Below are positions 24,029 to 33,078 of a DNA stretch of 64,000 nt, one piece after another. The notes below the pieces were generated by a model. That model made no database searches, was not told where the DNA came from, and worked only from the letters and a program-made list of their open reading frames with translations. This stretch comes from Mariniphaga sp. (GTDB lineage Bacteria > Bacteroidota > Bacteroidia > Bacteroidales > Prolixibacteraceae): assembly GCA_024636975.1 (NCBI GenBank), contig JAGXGA010000017.1:186001-250000 (forward strand), written 5' to 3'. Position numbers and translations under genes: made by a program. The stretch's first letter is position 1; each line of letters starts with the position of its first letter.

Positions 24029-26110
24029 TTATTTTTTATCATCCTCTTTTTTCTCTTTTTTCTCATCCTTTTCCATCTGACTTTTCAAAGCAGCCAAATC
24101 AGAAATATCACCAAGAGTTGTTTTCTCCATGTTATCGTTTACAGACTTAACAGCTTTTTTTGCAGAACGCCCTTGCGCTTTACGTTTTGTTGTATCCTCT
24201 GCACGTTTTTCATCTTCAAAAACCCTTGAGTGAGAAACTATAATTCTCTTGGCTGATTTATTGAATTCAATTACCTTGAAATCAAGTTTCTCATCCTGTT
24301 TCGCCTGAATACCATCTTCTTTTACAAGATGACGTGGAGTAGCAAAACCTTCAACTCCATAGGGCAATGCAACAACTGCACCTTTATCCATCAGGTCTAC
24401 AACAGTTCCTTCGTGAATGGAATCGGTAGTGAAAATTGTTTCGAATACATCCCATGGATTTTCTTCCAGTTGTTTGTGGCCAAGGCTCAAACGACGGTTT
24501 TCTGTATCAATATCAAGTACTACAACTTCAATTTCCTCTCCTATAGAAGTGAACTCCGACGGGTGTTTGATTTTTTTCGTCCAGCTCAAATCTGAGATGT
24601 GAATCAAACCGTCTACTCCTTCAGTAATTTCTACGAAAACGCCAAAATTGGTGAAATTGCGTACCACTGAAGTGTGTTTTGTTCCCACACCATAGTTTTC
24701 TTCAATTTTTTCCCAAGGATCATTTTTCAATTGTTTCATTCCCAGTGACATCTTGCGTTCTTCACGATCGAGCGTAAGAATTACTGCTTCCACTTCTTCC
24801 CCAACTTTCAAGAAGTCCTGTGCACTGCGCAAATGTTGGCTCCATGACATTTCTGAAACATGGATAAGGCCTTCAACTCCGGGAGCAATTTCTACAAATG
24901 CACCGTAATCGGCGAGGACTACTACTTTACCTTTTACTTTATCACCCAATTTGAGGTTTTCATCAAGTTTATCCCAAGGATGAGGGGTAAGCTGTTTCAA
25001 GCCAAGAGCGATTCGTTTTTTGTCGTCATCAAAATCGAGAATAACCACGTTTAATTTCTGGTCAAGTTCCACGATTTCAGTGGGGTGAGATATGCGTCCC
25101 CATGAAAGGTCTGTAATATGGATAAGGCCATCAACTCCGCCAAGGTCCATAAATACACCGTAGGAAGTAATGTTTTTAACAGTTCCTTCCAATACCTGTC
25201 CTTTCTCCAGTTTAGCAATGATCTCTTTTTTCTGTTGTTCCAGTTCGGCTTCAATGAGTGCTTTATGAGAAACCACAACATTCCTGTATTCATGGTTAAT
25301 CTTAACTACCTTGAATTCCATGCTTTTACCAACGAATACATCGTAATCCCGAATCGGTTTAACATCAATTTGTGAACCTGGTAAGAAAGCCTCGATTCCA
25401 AATACGTCTACAATCATACCACCTTTTGTGCGGCATTTAATGTATCCTTTAATGATCTCATTTTTGTCAAGAGCTTCATTTACACGGTCCCATGAACGGG
25501 TAGCGCGTGCTTTTTTATGCGACAGAATCATCTGTCCTTTTTTATCTTCAAGGCTCTCGATGTAAACTTCCACTTTATCGCCAACCTTCAGTTCGGGATT
25601 GTATCGGAATTCATTCACACTAACAATACCGTCTGATTTGTAGCCGATATCAACTACAACTTCACGTTTGTTTAATGCAATAACAGTACCATCCAGCACC
25701 TCTTTTTCGGTAACTGTGTTTAAGGTATTGTCATACATTTGTTCAAGATTTTCCCTTTGTGACCTGGAGTAAGTGTCAAGACCAGTTTCAAGACTGCTCC
25801 AGTCAAAGTCGTCATTTTCTTCTTCTGCTTTTTCTTCAGCAGGTGTTTCTTCAGTTTTTTGTGCTGATGGTTCCGTTGCTTCTTCAGATTCAGTTTCTTC
25901 AATAGCCTCAGCGCTGGTCTCAGGTAATTCTACCTGTTGTTCTAATTCAGTTTTTTCTTCCTGGGCTTCAATAACTTCCTCGTCCTTTTCCTCTGTGCTG
26001 TTTAGTTCTGTAGGATTTTTACTAACTTCGGGGGATGCACCATTCTGAACCGGATTCTCAGATACATTCTGTTCTTCCTGTTCTACTTTTTCATTTTTCT
26101 TTTCTGTCAT
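24029..26110 (-). CDS. rpsA: 30S ribosomal protein S1
   Basis: A 693-residue protein, longer than the 557-residue E. coli S1. The first ~110 residues are a low-complexity acidic E/Q/T-rich extension. Six S1 (OB-fold) repeats follow, each with patterns such as GYKSDGIVSVNEF, GVDGLIHITDLSW, GVEGLIHVSEMSW and GVDGLIHISDLSW. The C-terminal end is K/E-rich. S1 helps mRNA binding on the 30S subunit, which matters in Bacteroidetes, where Shine-Dalgarno use is rare. A strong consensus promoter precedes it. Confidence 0.95.
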   Translation of the reverse strand: MTEKKNEKVEQEEQNVSENPVQNGASPEVSKNPTELNSTEEKDEEVIEAQEEKTELEQQVELPETSAEAIEETESEEATEPSAQKTEETPAEEKAEEENDDFDWSSLETGLDTYSRSQRENLEQMYDNTLNTVTEKEVLDGTVIALNKREVVVDIGYKSDGIVSVNEFRYNPELKVGDKVEVYIESLEDKKGQMILSHKKARATRSWDRVNEALDKNEIIKGYIKCRTKGGMIVDVFGIEAFLPGSQIDVKPIRDYDVFVGKSMEFKVVKINHEYRNVVVSHKALIEAELEQQKKEIIAKLEKGQVLEGTVKNITSYGVFMDLGGVDGLIHITDLSWGRISHPTEIVELDQKLNVVILDFDDDKKRIALGLKQLTPHPWDKLDENLKLGDKVKGKVVVLADYGAFVEIAPGVEGLIHVSEMSWSQHLRSAQDFLKVGEEVEAVILTLDREERKMSLGMKQLKNDPWEKIEENYGVGTKHTSVVRNFTNFGVFVEITEGVDGLIHISDLSWTKKIKHPSEFTSIGEEIEVVVLDIDTENRRLSLGHKQLEENPWDVFETIFTTDSIHEGTVVDLMDKGAVVALPYGVEGFATPRHLVKEDGIQAKQDEKLDFKVIEFNKSAKRIIVSHSRVFEDEKRAEDTTKRKAQGRSAKKAVKSVNDNMEKTTLGDISDLAALKSQMEKDEKKEKKEDDKK

Positions 26111-26163
26111 GTAATTTTTACTAAATTAATAAGTTAGACATTATTATTATTATAAATCGCGCG

Positions 26164-26194
26164 CAAAAGTATAACTTAATTCACTTATATCAAA
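26164..26194 (-). promoter_or_regulatory. Consensus promoter of rpsA
   Basis: On the minus strand, TTTG (26194-26191) is followed after 19 bp by TACTTTTG (26171-26164). Both boxes and the spacing match the Bacteroidetes sigma-ABfr consensus. Transcription would begin about 45-50 bp before the rpsA ATG. This is the best promoter in the window. Confidence 0.75.
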
Positions 26195-26309
26195 GGTTCT
26201 CCGGGATTTTATTTACCTCATTAAACTAATTAGCTGAAATTGCTTAAGAACACAGTCAGCTTTAAGCTGTTTAATTAAGTTGGAATTATGACGGACAGCT
26301 TTATTTTAT

Positions 26310-26317
26310 TAATTTTG
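26310..26317 (+). promoter_or_regulatory. -7 box (TAATTTTG) before rfbA
   Basis: TAATTTTG lies 29 bp before the rfbA ATG. No TTTG -33 box is at the expected distance. Confidence 0.45.
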
Positions 26318-26346
26318 GCTTCATTTTTAAAATTAAACCTGATAAC

Positions 26347-27228
26347 ATGAAGGGAATCATACTTGCTGGTGGTGCCGGAACCAGGCTCTATCCTATAACA
26401 AGGTCAATTTCAAAACAAATAATTCCGGTATACGATAAGCCAATGATTTATTATCCCTTATCGGTGCTTATGCTGGCAGGAATCCGGGATATTCTTATAA
26501 TTTCAACTCCTGCCGATATTAGTTTATACGAAGAACTTTTTGGCGACGGACATCAACTGGGGCTTAACGTATCTTATAAAATTCAGCCTTCTCCCGATGG
26601 CTTGGCCCAGGCGTTTCTGTTAGGAGAAGAGTTTATTGGTGACGATAACGTGTGCCTCATTTTGGGTGATAACATCTTTTACGGCTACAACTTCAGGGCC
26701 ATACTTGAAGAGGCGGCCCAACTAGAAAACGGCGCCATTGTTTTTGGATATTACGTAAACGATCCGGATAGATATGGAGTGGTGGAGTTTGGAGCAGATA
26801 AAAAAGTAATTTCCCTTGAAGAAAAACCACAACACCCAAAATCGAATTATGCTGTTACAGGATTGTATTTCTACTCAAATGACGTGGTTAAAAAAGCCAA
26901 AACGTTAAAACCTTCAGCACGGGGTGAACTTGAAATTACCGACTTAAACCGGCTTTATCTGGAAGAGGGCCGGTTAAACGTGAAATTGCTTGGACGTGGT
27001 TTTGCCTGGCTCGATACTGGAACGCATGATAGTTTGCTGCAGGCATCAAATTTTATTGCTACAATTGAGCAAAGGCAGGGACTTAAAGTATCGTGTATTG
27101 AAGAAATTGCTTTTAAAAAAGGGTTTATCTCACGTGAGCAATTGGTTGAACTTGCCAAACCACTTAGCAAAAATCAATACGGAGAATACCTGCTGCGTAT
27201 AGCCGACAAACAAATTTCATCTTTCTAA
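26347..27228 (+). CDS. rfbA: Glucose-1-phosphate thymidylyltransferase
   Basis: A 293-residue enzyme (RmlA) that makes dTDP-glucose from dTTP and glucose-1-phosphate, the first step of dTDP-L-rhamnose synthesis. The nucleotide-binding loop [11 protein letters not shown] is at 8-18, with [28 protein letters not shown] and the [19 protein letters not shown] region. First of a four-gene run with rfbC, rfbD and a phosphohexomutase. The dehydratase rfbB is not in the window. Confidence 0.97.
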   Translation: MKGIILAGGAGTRLYPITRSISKQIIPVYDKPMIYYPLSVLMLAGIRDILIISTPADISLYEELFGDGHQLGLNVSYKIQPSPDGLAQAFLLGEEFIGDDNVCLILGDNIFYGYNFRAILEEAAQLENGAIVFGYYVNDPDRYGVVEFGADKKVISLEEKPQHPKSNYAVTGLYFYSNDVVKKAKTLKPSARGELEITDLNRLYLEEGRLNVKLLGRGFAWLDTGTHDSLLQASNFIATIEQRQGLKVSCIEEIAFKKGFISREQLVELAKPLSKNQYGEYLLRIADKQISSF

Positions 27229-27253
27229 CAGTTCATATAATATTTATACAGGA

Positions 27254-27814
27254 ATGAAAATTAGTGAAACTTCAATTCCCGGCTTACTCGTAATAGAGCC
27301 TCATGTAATTTCCGATTTGAGAGGTTATTTTTTTGAATCGTGGCAGGAAGAAAGATATCAGTCCGCCGGAATAGAAGCCAAATTTATACAGGATAACGAA
27401 TCAAAATCCGTACAGGGGGTTATCAGGGGGTTGCATTACCAGCTTGCCCCCTGGGGTCAGGCAAAACTGGTGCGCGTGGTGCATGGTCGGGTTTATGATG
27501 TTGCAGTCGACTTAAGGACAGGCTCCCCAACGTTCGGTAAATGGTATGGCCTTGAGCTGGATGACATCTCTAAAAGACAGTTGTTTATACCTGAAGGGTT
27601 TGCCCATGGCTTCTCAGTTTTAAGTGAAACCGCAGTTTTCTCATACAAATGCGACAACAGCTATAACCGGGAGGCAGAACGATCAATAAATATTATTGAT
27701 CCTGCCCTGGATATCAACTGGATGCTCAATGAAATTGTTCCAATTGTTTCAGAGAAGGATAAAAATGCACCACTTTTTAGTGAGGCAGAAATGAATTTTA
27801 AATTCAACAGGTAA
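27254..27814 (+). CDS. rfbC: dTDP-4-dehydrorhamnose 3,5-epimerase
   Basis: A 186-residue cupin-fold epimerase (RmlC) acting on dTDP-4-keto-6-deoxyglucose. RGLHYQ holds the catalytic-region His, followed by KLVRVVHGRVYDVAVDLR and IPEGFAHGFSVLSE. The stop codon TAA overlaps the rfbD ATG by one base (TAATG), supporting translational coupling. Confidence 0.96.
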   Translation: MKISETSIPGLLVIEPHVISDLRGYFFESWQEERYQSAGIEAKFIQDNESKSVQGVIRGLHYQLAPWGQAKLVRVVHGRVYDVAVDLRTGSPTFGKWYGLELDDISKRQLFIPEGFAHGFSVLSETAVFSYKCDNSYNREAERSINIIDPALDINWMLNEIVPIVSEKDKNAPLFSEAEMNFKFNR

Positions 27815-28686
27815 TGAAGGTATTGGTTACAGGTAGCTACGGGCAATTGGGAAGCGAACTTAAAGACCTTTCGGTAAACTATCCGGAATGGGAATTTTTG
27901 TTTACCGATGCTGATTCGCTCGATATTACGGATGAACATGCTGCTGATGTTTATTTTAAAAGGCATAATCCATCTCTTCTGATTAACTGTGCAGCATATA
28001 CTGCGGTTGATAAAGCTGAAACGGAAACGAATGCCGCCCACCAGATAAATGCAATTGCTCCGGGTATTTTGGCGAAGCTTTCAAAAAAGTATAAGTCGGG
28101 ATTTATTCATATCTCTACCGATTACGTTTTTGACGGACAGTCGTATAAACCTTATTTAGAATACGATGCTGTTAATCCTGCAGGAGTATACGGGAAAACC
28201 AAACTGGCTGGTGAACGTTCAATCCGTTCAGCCAATCCCGCAGCCATTATAGTGCGTACGTCCTGGCTATACTCAGCATACGGCAACAATTTTGTAAAAA
28301 CTATGCTTCGATTGGGGAAAGAGCGTGATTTACTTAAGGTGGTTTTCGATCAGGTAGGAACACCCACCTATGCTGCCGACCTTGCCCAGGCTCTACTTGC
28401 AATTGCAGAAGCCTACAGTAAAAATCCGGCAGATGCAGTTCCCGGGATATACCACTATTCAAATGAAGGTGTTTCCAGTTGGTACGATTTTACTAAAAGC
28501 ATTTTTGAAATTGCAGGAATCCAATGCCAGGTGATGCCGGTACCGTCTGAAGAATATCCTACTCCTGCAAAACGGCCACATTATTCTGTATTGAATAAAT
28601 CCAAAATAAAAGCTACATTTAATATTACAATTCCGTATTGGAAAGAGAGCCTGAGGATTTGTATCGATAAAATTCAAAATAAATAA
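27814..28686 (+). CDS. rfbD: dTDP-4-dehydrorhamnose reductase
   Basis: A 290-residue NAD(P)H-dependent short-chain reductase (RmlD), which completes dTDP-L-rhamnose. The dinucleotide loop GSYGQLGSEL is at 7-16, and the SDR active site includes STDYVFDG and YGKTKLAGE. The C-terminal SVLNKSKIKATFNI stretch is typical. Rhamnose would feed surface polysaccharide or O-antigen synthesis, in keeping with the glycosyltransferase at the window start. Confidence 0.96.
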   Translation: MKVLVTGSYGQLGSELKDLSVNYPEWEFLFTDADSLDITDEHAADVYFKRHNPSLLINCAAYTAVDKAETETNAAHQINAIAPGILAKLSKKYKSGFIHISTDYVFDGQSYKPYLEYDAVNPAGVYGKTKLAGERSIRSANPAAIIVRTSWLYSAYGNNFVKTMLRLGKERDLLKVVFDQVGTPTYAADLAQALLAIAEAYSKNPADAVPGIYHYSNEGVSSWYDFTKSIFEIAGIQCQVMPVPSEEYPTPAKRPHYSVLNKSKIKATFNITIPYWKESLRICIDKIQNK

Positions 28687-28690
28687 TACA

Positions 28691-30436
28691 ATGGATAATC
28701 AAGAATTACTAAAACAAGTACGTGAAAAAGCCCAGGGATGGCTATCGGAAACATATGATGAAGAAACAAGAAATGAGGTCAGGCGGATGCTTGATGCTGA
28801 AGATTCTGCTGAGTTAATCGATTCATTTTATAAGAACCTGGAATTTGGTACAGGTGGTTTGCGTGGCATTATGGGTGCAGGAACCAACCGTATTAACAAG
28901 TACACCATAGGTGCAGCAAACCAGGGGTTATCGAACTACCTGAAAAAGGAGTTTGCTGACATCGAACAGATAAAAGTGGCTATTGGTCACGACTGCCGTA
29001 ACAACAGCCGTAAATTTGCTGAAAGTAGCGCCCAGGTTTTTGCTGCCAACGGAATTAAGGCCTATCTGTTTGAAGATTTACGGCCCACGCCTGAACTTTC
29101 CTTTGCTATCAGGGAACTGGGTTGCCAGAGTGGCATTATTCTTACTGCCTCGCATAACCCAAAAGAATATAATGGCTACAAAGCATATTGGGATGATGGT
29201 TCGCAGATTGTTGCTCCCCATGATGTGAATATTGTAAAAGAGGTGTTGAAGGTTAATCCGGAAGATATTAAGTTCGATGGGCCTGAGGATCTTATCGAAA
29301 TAATGGGAAGCGATATGGATGAAAAATTCCTTGAAAAAGTCAAGACTGTTTCTATTTCACCTGATGTGGTAAAAAAACACCATGATATAAAAATCGTGTA
29401 TACTCCCATCCATGGTACTGGAGTAAAGCTTGTCCCGGCTGCCCTGCGTGCTTTTGGTTTTACCAATATCCATAATGTTCCTGAACAGGATGTCGTAAGT
29501 GGTGATTTTCCTACTGTAGTTTCTCCAAACCCCGAAGAGGAAGCAGCAATGGAGATGGCTATTAAAAAAGCTAATGAAATTGATGCCGATGTTGTAATGG
29601 CCACTGATCCGGATGCCGATCGGATCGGAGTAGCAGTAAAAGATGATAAGGGTAAATACATAATTGTAAATGGAAACCAGACAGCCCTGTTGTTCATTTA
29701 TTACATTATTACAAAAATGAAGGAGTCGGGCACCCTGAAAGGCAATGAGTATGTAGTAAAAACAATTGTTTCAACAGAACTGATTGCTGAGATTGCCGAA
29801 AAAAACAACATCGAATGCTACGATGTTTATACAGGCTTCAAGTTTATTGCAGAAGTAATACGTGAGCAGGAAGGAAAGAAAAAGTACATTGGGGGAGGCG
29901 AGGAAAGCTTTGGGTTTATGCCGGCTGATTTTGTACGCGATAAGGATGCTGTTTCATCTTGCGCACTTATGGCCGAGATTACTGCATGGGCAATCGACCA
30001 GGGTAAAACGTTATATGAACTCCTGCAGGATATATACCTTGAATATGGCTACTCAAAAGAAAAAATGAAATATGTGGTGCGTCCCGGAAAAACAGGAGCC
30101 GATGAAATTCAGAAGATGATGAGCAATTTCCGGAACCAGCCGCCTAATGAATTGGGAGGCTCTCAAATGGAATGGGTAAAAGATTATTCTACGCTCGTTG
30201 CAAAAAATCTGAGAACAGGGGAAGAGAAAAAAATTGACCAGAAAGTGACCTCCAATGTACTTCAGTTCTTTACTAAGGATGGGACTAAAATTTCGGTACG
30301 GCCATCGGGTACTGAACCTAAGATAAAATTTTATATCGAAGTAAAAGGAGAACTTAAATCACGTCAGCAATACGATGAAGTGGAGAAAAAAGCCGATGAA
30401 AAAGTTGAGGCAATTATGACAGAATTGAAACTCTGA
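28691..30436 (+). CDS. Phosphoglucomutase/phosphomannomutase family protein
   Basis: A 581-residue alpha-D-phosphohexomutase. The phosphoserine loop is TASHNPKEYNGYKAYW with Ser154, the Mg2+ loop is DPDADRIG near 305, the sugar loop is GGGEESFG, and the phosphate loop RPSGTEPKIKFY is near the end. The long form matches PgcA-type phosphoglucomutases. It starts 4 bp after rfbD and likely supplies glucose-1-phosphate to RfbA in the same unit. Confidence 0.94.
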   Translation: MDNQELLKQVREKAQGWLSETYDEETRNEVRRMLDAEDSAELIDSFYKNLEFGTGGLRGIMGAGTNRINKYTIGAANQGLSNYLKKEFADIEQIKVAIGHDCRNNSRKFAESSAQVFAANGIKAYLFEDLRPTPELSFAIRELGCQSGIILTASHNPKEYNGYKAYWDDGSQIVAPHDVNIVKEVLKVNPEDIKFDGPEDLIEIMGSDMDEKFLEKVKTVSISPDVVKKHHDIKIVYTPIHGTGVKLVPAALRAFGFTNIHNVPEQDVVSGDFPTVVSPNPEEEAAMEMAIKKANEIDADVVMATDPDADRIGVAVKDDKGKYIIVNGNQTALLFIYYIITKMKESGTLKGNEYVVKTIVSTELIAEIAEKNNIECYDVYTGFKFIAEVIREQEGKKKYIGGGEESFGFMPADFVRDKDAVSSCALMAEITAWAIDQGKTLYELLQDIYLEYGYSKEKMKYVVRPGKTGADEIQKMMSNFRNQPPNELGGSQMEWVKDYSTLVAKNLRTGEEKKIDQKVTSNVLQFFTKDGTKISVRPSGTEPKIKFYIEVKGELKSRQQYDEVEKKADEKVEAIMTELKL

Positions 30437-30450
30437 CAGGACATTTTTAC

Positions 30451-30458
30451 TATTTTTG
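30451..30458 (+). promoter_or_regulatory. -7 box (TATTTTTG) before the DUF1080 gene
   Basis: TATTTTTG matches TAnnTTTG, 70 bp before the ATG of the secreted DUF1080 protein, separating it from the preceding sugar-nucleotide unit. Confidence 0.4.
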
Positions 30459-30527
30459 AACTTCTTAGAAAGATTATTAAAAAAATAAAACCGGAAAATT
30501 CTGGTATCAACTAAATTAAAGATCGTA

Positions 30528-31289
30528 ATGAGAAAATTTGGAATTCTATTTGGTGTACTGCTTTTTTCAGCAGCATCAGGGCTACTTGCCCAAACTGACG
30601 GGCCTATGCCCATGAAACCTGAGATGACTGAAATCTGGGACCCTGAGGTACGGATTATCGCGCCCGGAGCTACTCCCATGGATGCTCCTTCTGATGCCAT
30701 AGTGCTGTTTGATGGAGAAAACCTGGAGAATGAATGGACCAATGGCAAAGGTGAAAAGCCAGGATGGAAAGTGGAAAATGGTTATTTCACTGTTGAAAAA
30801 GGTACAGGAGTCATTAAAACCAAACGGGTGTTCGATGATTTTCAGCTTCATATCGAATGGCGTTCTCCTGAAGAAGTTGTTGGCACCAGCCAGGGACGTG
30901 GTAACAGCGGAGTATTCCTGCAGGGAATATATGAAGTTCAGATACTTGACAATCATAACAACCGCACCTACCGTAACGGACAGGCAGGCAGTATTTACAA
31001 GCAGCATGCCCCACTGGTGAATGCAAGCAAAGGACCAGGCCAGTGGCAAGTTTACGATATCATTTACACTGCTCCACGTTTTAATGAAGACGACACCTAT
31101 TTTACTCCTCCAAAAGTTACTGTTCTGCACAACGGTGTACTGGTTCAGAATAATGCAGAAATCCGTGGCCCGACAGAATATATTGGTGTGCCGGAATACA
31201 GCATTAAAGAACATGGTCCCGGCAGCATCATACTTCAGGATCATGGTAACCCGGTAAGCTTCCGGAATATCTGGATCAGAGAACTGTAG
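30528..31289 (+). CDS. Secreted DUF1080 (3-keto-disaccharide hydrolase-like) protein
   Basis: A 253-residue exported protein with a signal peptide (MRKFGILFGVLLFSAASG, cleaved near LLA-Q). The mature part is a concanavalin-like jellyroll DUF1080 domain: IVLFDGENLENEW, FHxEWR-like FQLHIEWRSPEE, GNSGVFLQGIYEVQILDN and GSIYKQHAPLVNASK. Family members have been linked to hydrolysis of 3-keto-glycosides. It stands alone behind a promoter-like box, with a structured terminator-like element after it. Confidence 0.88.
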   Translation: MRKFGILFGVLLFSAASGLLAQTDGPMPMKPEMTEIWDPEVRIIAPGATPMDAPSDAIVLFDGENLENEWTNGKGEKPGWKVENGYFTVEKGTGVIKTKRVFDDFQLHIEWRSPEEVVGTSQGRGNSGVFLQGIYEVQILDNHNNRTYRNGQAGSIYKQHAPLVNASKGPGQWQVYDIIYTAPRFNEDDTYFTPPKVTVLHNGVLVQNNAEIRGPTEYIGVPEYSIKEHGPGSIILQDHGNPVSFRNIWIREL

Positions 31290-31309
31290 AAAGCTTCTGC
31301 AAATTAATT

Positions 31310-31439
31310 AAAAGAGGCTGTCTTTGAAGTCTGTAAACCCGATATTCTGAAGTAATTCAGAATGTATGCCGGGGAAGATCCTGAAATTGATACCTTTCAT
31401 TCAGGATGAATTTAACGGACTTGAAAGATTGCCTCTTTT
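31310..31439 (+). ncRNA. Structured three-way-junction terminator/leader element
   Basis: A long outer stem pairs AAAAGAGGC-TG-TCTTT-G-AAGTC (31310-31331) with the 3' arm at 31418-31439 (two small internal mismatches). Inside are two hairpins: ATTCTGAA-GTAA-TTCAGAAT (31344-31363, GNRA-type loop, extended by CCCG/CGGG at 31338-31341/31370-31373) and ATCCTGAA...TTCAGGAT (31378-31407). A T-rich run follows. It may be an unusual bidirectional terminator of the DUF1080 gene or a leader RNA for the CotH gene. Confidence 0.5.
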
Positions 31440-31446
31440 ATTTTTG
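31439..31446 (+). promoter_or_regulatory. -7 box (TATTTTTG) before the CotH gene
   Basis: TATTTTTG abuts the end of the structured element, 20 bp before the GTG start of the CotH gene. If used, the structured element is upstream of this transcript and acts on the DUF1080 transcript. Confidence 0.35.
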
Positions 31447-31466
31447 AAAAACAAATAACAGTAAAA

Positions 31467-33071
31467 GTGTTCAGGAAAATAATTTTTACCTCCGGATTAG
31501 TTTTTTTTATTCTTTTCAGCTTCGCACAAGACAGACAATTTTCAACACCTCTGCCTCTGGTGTTTATTGATACCGATGGTAAGCCTGTACCTGATAACCC
31601 TAAAATTACAGCCCAGATGGGCATAATATGGGATGGAGAAGGTAGTTTGAACAATACCCGCGATACATTTAATCACTATAATGGTATGATTTCCATTGAA
31701 GTCAGGGGATCATCCTCCCAATCATTTCCAAAAAAATCATATGGGTTCGAAACGAAGGATAGTACCGGTGAAGATATGGATTTTCCTTTATTAGGCTTAC
31801 CTGCAGAAGAAGACTGGATTTTCTATGGCCCATACTCCGATAAGTCACTTATCAGGAATGCACAAGCTTTTACATTAGCCCGGTCATTGGGGCATTATTC
31901 TTCGCGTATTCGTTTTATTGAAATGTTTTTAAACAATAAATATCAGGGAGTATACCTGTTGATGGAAAAGATTAAACGCGATTCTGTCCGGGTTGATATA
32001 GCCAATTTAAAACCTGATGAAATAAATGGTACGGATTTAACCGGTGGTTATATAATTAAAATTGATAAAGCTACCGGCAGTGGAGGCAGTGGTTGGCGTT
32101 CGCCATTTACAAACACGAATGGTAATTCCACTTATTACCAGTATGAGGTGCCGGCTGAGGATGAAATTGTTCCCGAACAGAAGGATTATATTCAAAATTA
32201 TATTAAGGCTTTTGAAGATGCCGTATATCATAAAAAATTCACTGGTGAAGGGAGTTACCATAATTACATTGATGTACCTTCCTTTATCGATTATATACTG
32301 ATAAGCGAGCTGACAAAAAATGTTGATGCATACCGTTTAAGCACTTTTTTGCACAAAGATAAAGAGGGAAAATTAATAGCAGGGCCAATATGGGATTTTA
32401 ACCTGGCATATGGAAATGCCGATTATTATAATGGTTGGTTAACAACCGGATTCCAGATTGATGCCCCTTTGGATGGTGACCAATGGGTAAATCCTTTTTG
32501 GTGGAAAGGTCTTTGGAAAGATACAGCCTTTGTTAATGACATGAAGTGCAGGTGGAAATCATTGCGGGAGGCAACCTGGTCGACAGAACAAATCTTGTCG
32601 AAAGCTGATAGCCTCTTGGCTATTCTTGATGATGCGGCAGTAAGGAATTTTGAACGCTGGCCGGTAATGGGGCAATATGTATGGCCAAATTATTATGTGG
32701 CTTCCACGCATGGCGATGAAATATACTGGATGAAAAACTGGATTCGAAACCGGCTTTCATGGCTCGATTCCAATTTGCCGGGAACCTGCGGAGGTTATTT
32801 GCCTCCAAACCCATTTAACCTGGAAGTTATCCTGTTTCCAAATCCGGTATATTCAGAAATCAACTTGCAAATTAATTCCTCCACAAACCTGATTCTGCAT
32901 TTTAAACTGTACAATATTAATGGTGCACTTGTAACGGAAAAACAATTAAGCGCTGCCGGTGGGGAACAAACGTTAAAAATTGATGCAGGAGACCTGCCTA
33001 AAGGTATTTATCTTTACCACCTTTATAAAGGACCTGATCTGTTTCAGAAGGGTAAACTCGTGAAATTCTAG
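31467..33071 (+). CDS. CotH-family protein kinase-like protein with T9SS C-terminal domain
   Basis: A 534-residue exported protein starting at GTG with a signal peptide (FIIFTSGLVFF-type core, cleaved near SFA-Q). The CotH kinase fold shows RGSSSQSFPKKSYGFE, SLIRNAQAFTLARSLG, YQGVYLLMEKIKRD and the catalytic-loop-like GPIWDFNLAYGNADY. The last ~85 residues (VILFPNPVYSEINLQIN, LYNINGALV, LPKGIYLYHLYKG, KGKLVKF) form a type A type IX secretion signal, so the protein is exported across the outer membrane and likely attached to the surface. Substrate unknown. Confidence 0.9.
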   Translation: MFRKIIFTSGLVFFILFSFAQDRQFSTPLPLVFIDTDGKPVPDNPKITAQMGIIWDGEGSLNNTRDTFNHYNGMISIEVRGSSSQSFPKKSYGFETKDSTGEDMDFPLLGLPAEEDWIFYGPYSDKSLIRNAQAFTLARSLGHYSSRIRFIEMFLNNKYQGVYLLMEKIKRDSVRVDIANLKPDEINGTDLTGGYIIKIDKATGSGGSGWRSPFTNTNGNSTYYQYEVPAEDEIVPEQKDYIQNYIKAFEDAVYHKKFTGEGSYHNYIDVPSFIDYILISELTKNVDAYRLSTFLHKDKEGKLIAGPIWDFNLAYGNADYYNGWLTTGFQIDAPLDGDQWVNPFWWKGLWKDTAFVNDMKCRWKSLREATWSTEQILSKADSLLAILDDAAVRNFERWPVMGQYVWPNYYVASTHGDEIYWMKNWIRNRLSWLDSNLPGTCGGYLPPNPFNLEVILFPNPVYSEINLQINSSTNLILHFKLYNINGALVTEKQLSAAGGEQTLKIDAGDLPKGIYLYHLYKGPDLFQKGKLVKF

Positions 33072-33078
33072 ACTTGTT

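Noticed and set aside
26347-30436. Broken rhamnose operon because rfbB is missing
   Set aside because: The absence of the dehydratase gene in the window is not evidence of loss; it is often elsewhere in Bacteroidetes genomes and no remnant is visible.
30582-31244. A 220-codon open frame antisense to the DUF1080 gene
   Set aside because: The DUF1080 protein has a signal peptide and family motifs; the antisense product has neither.
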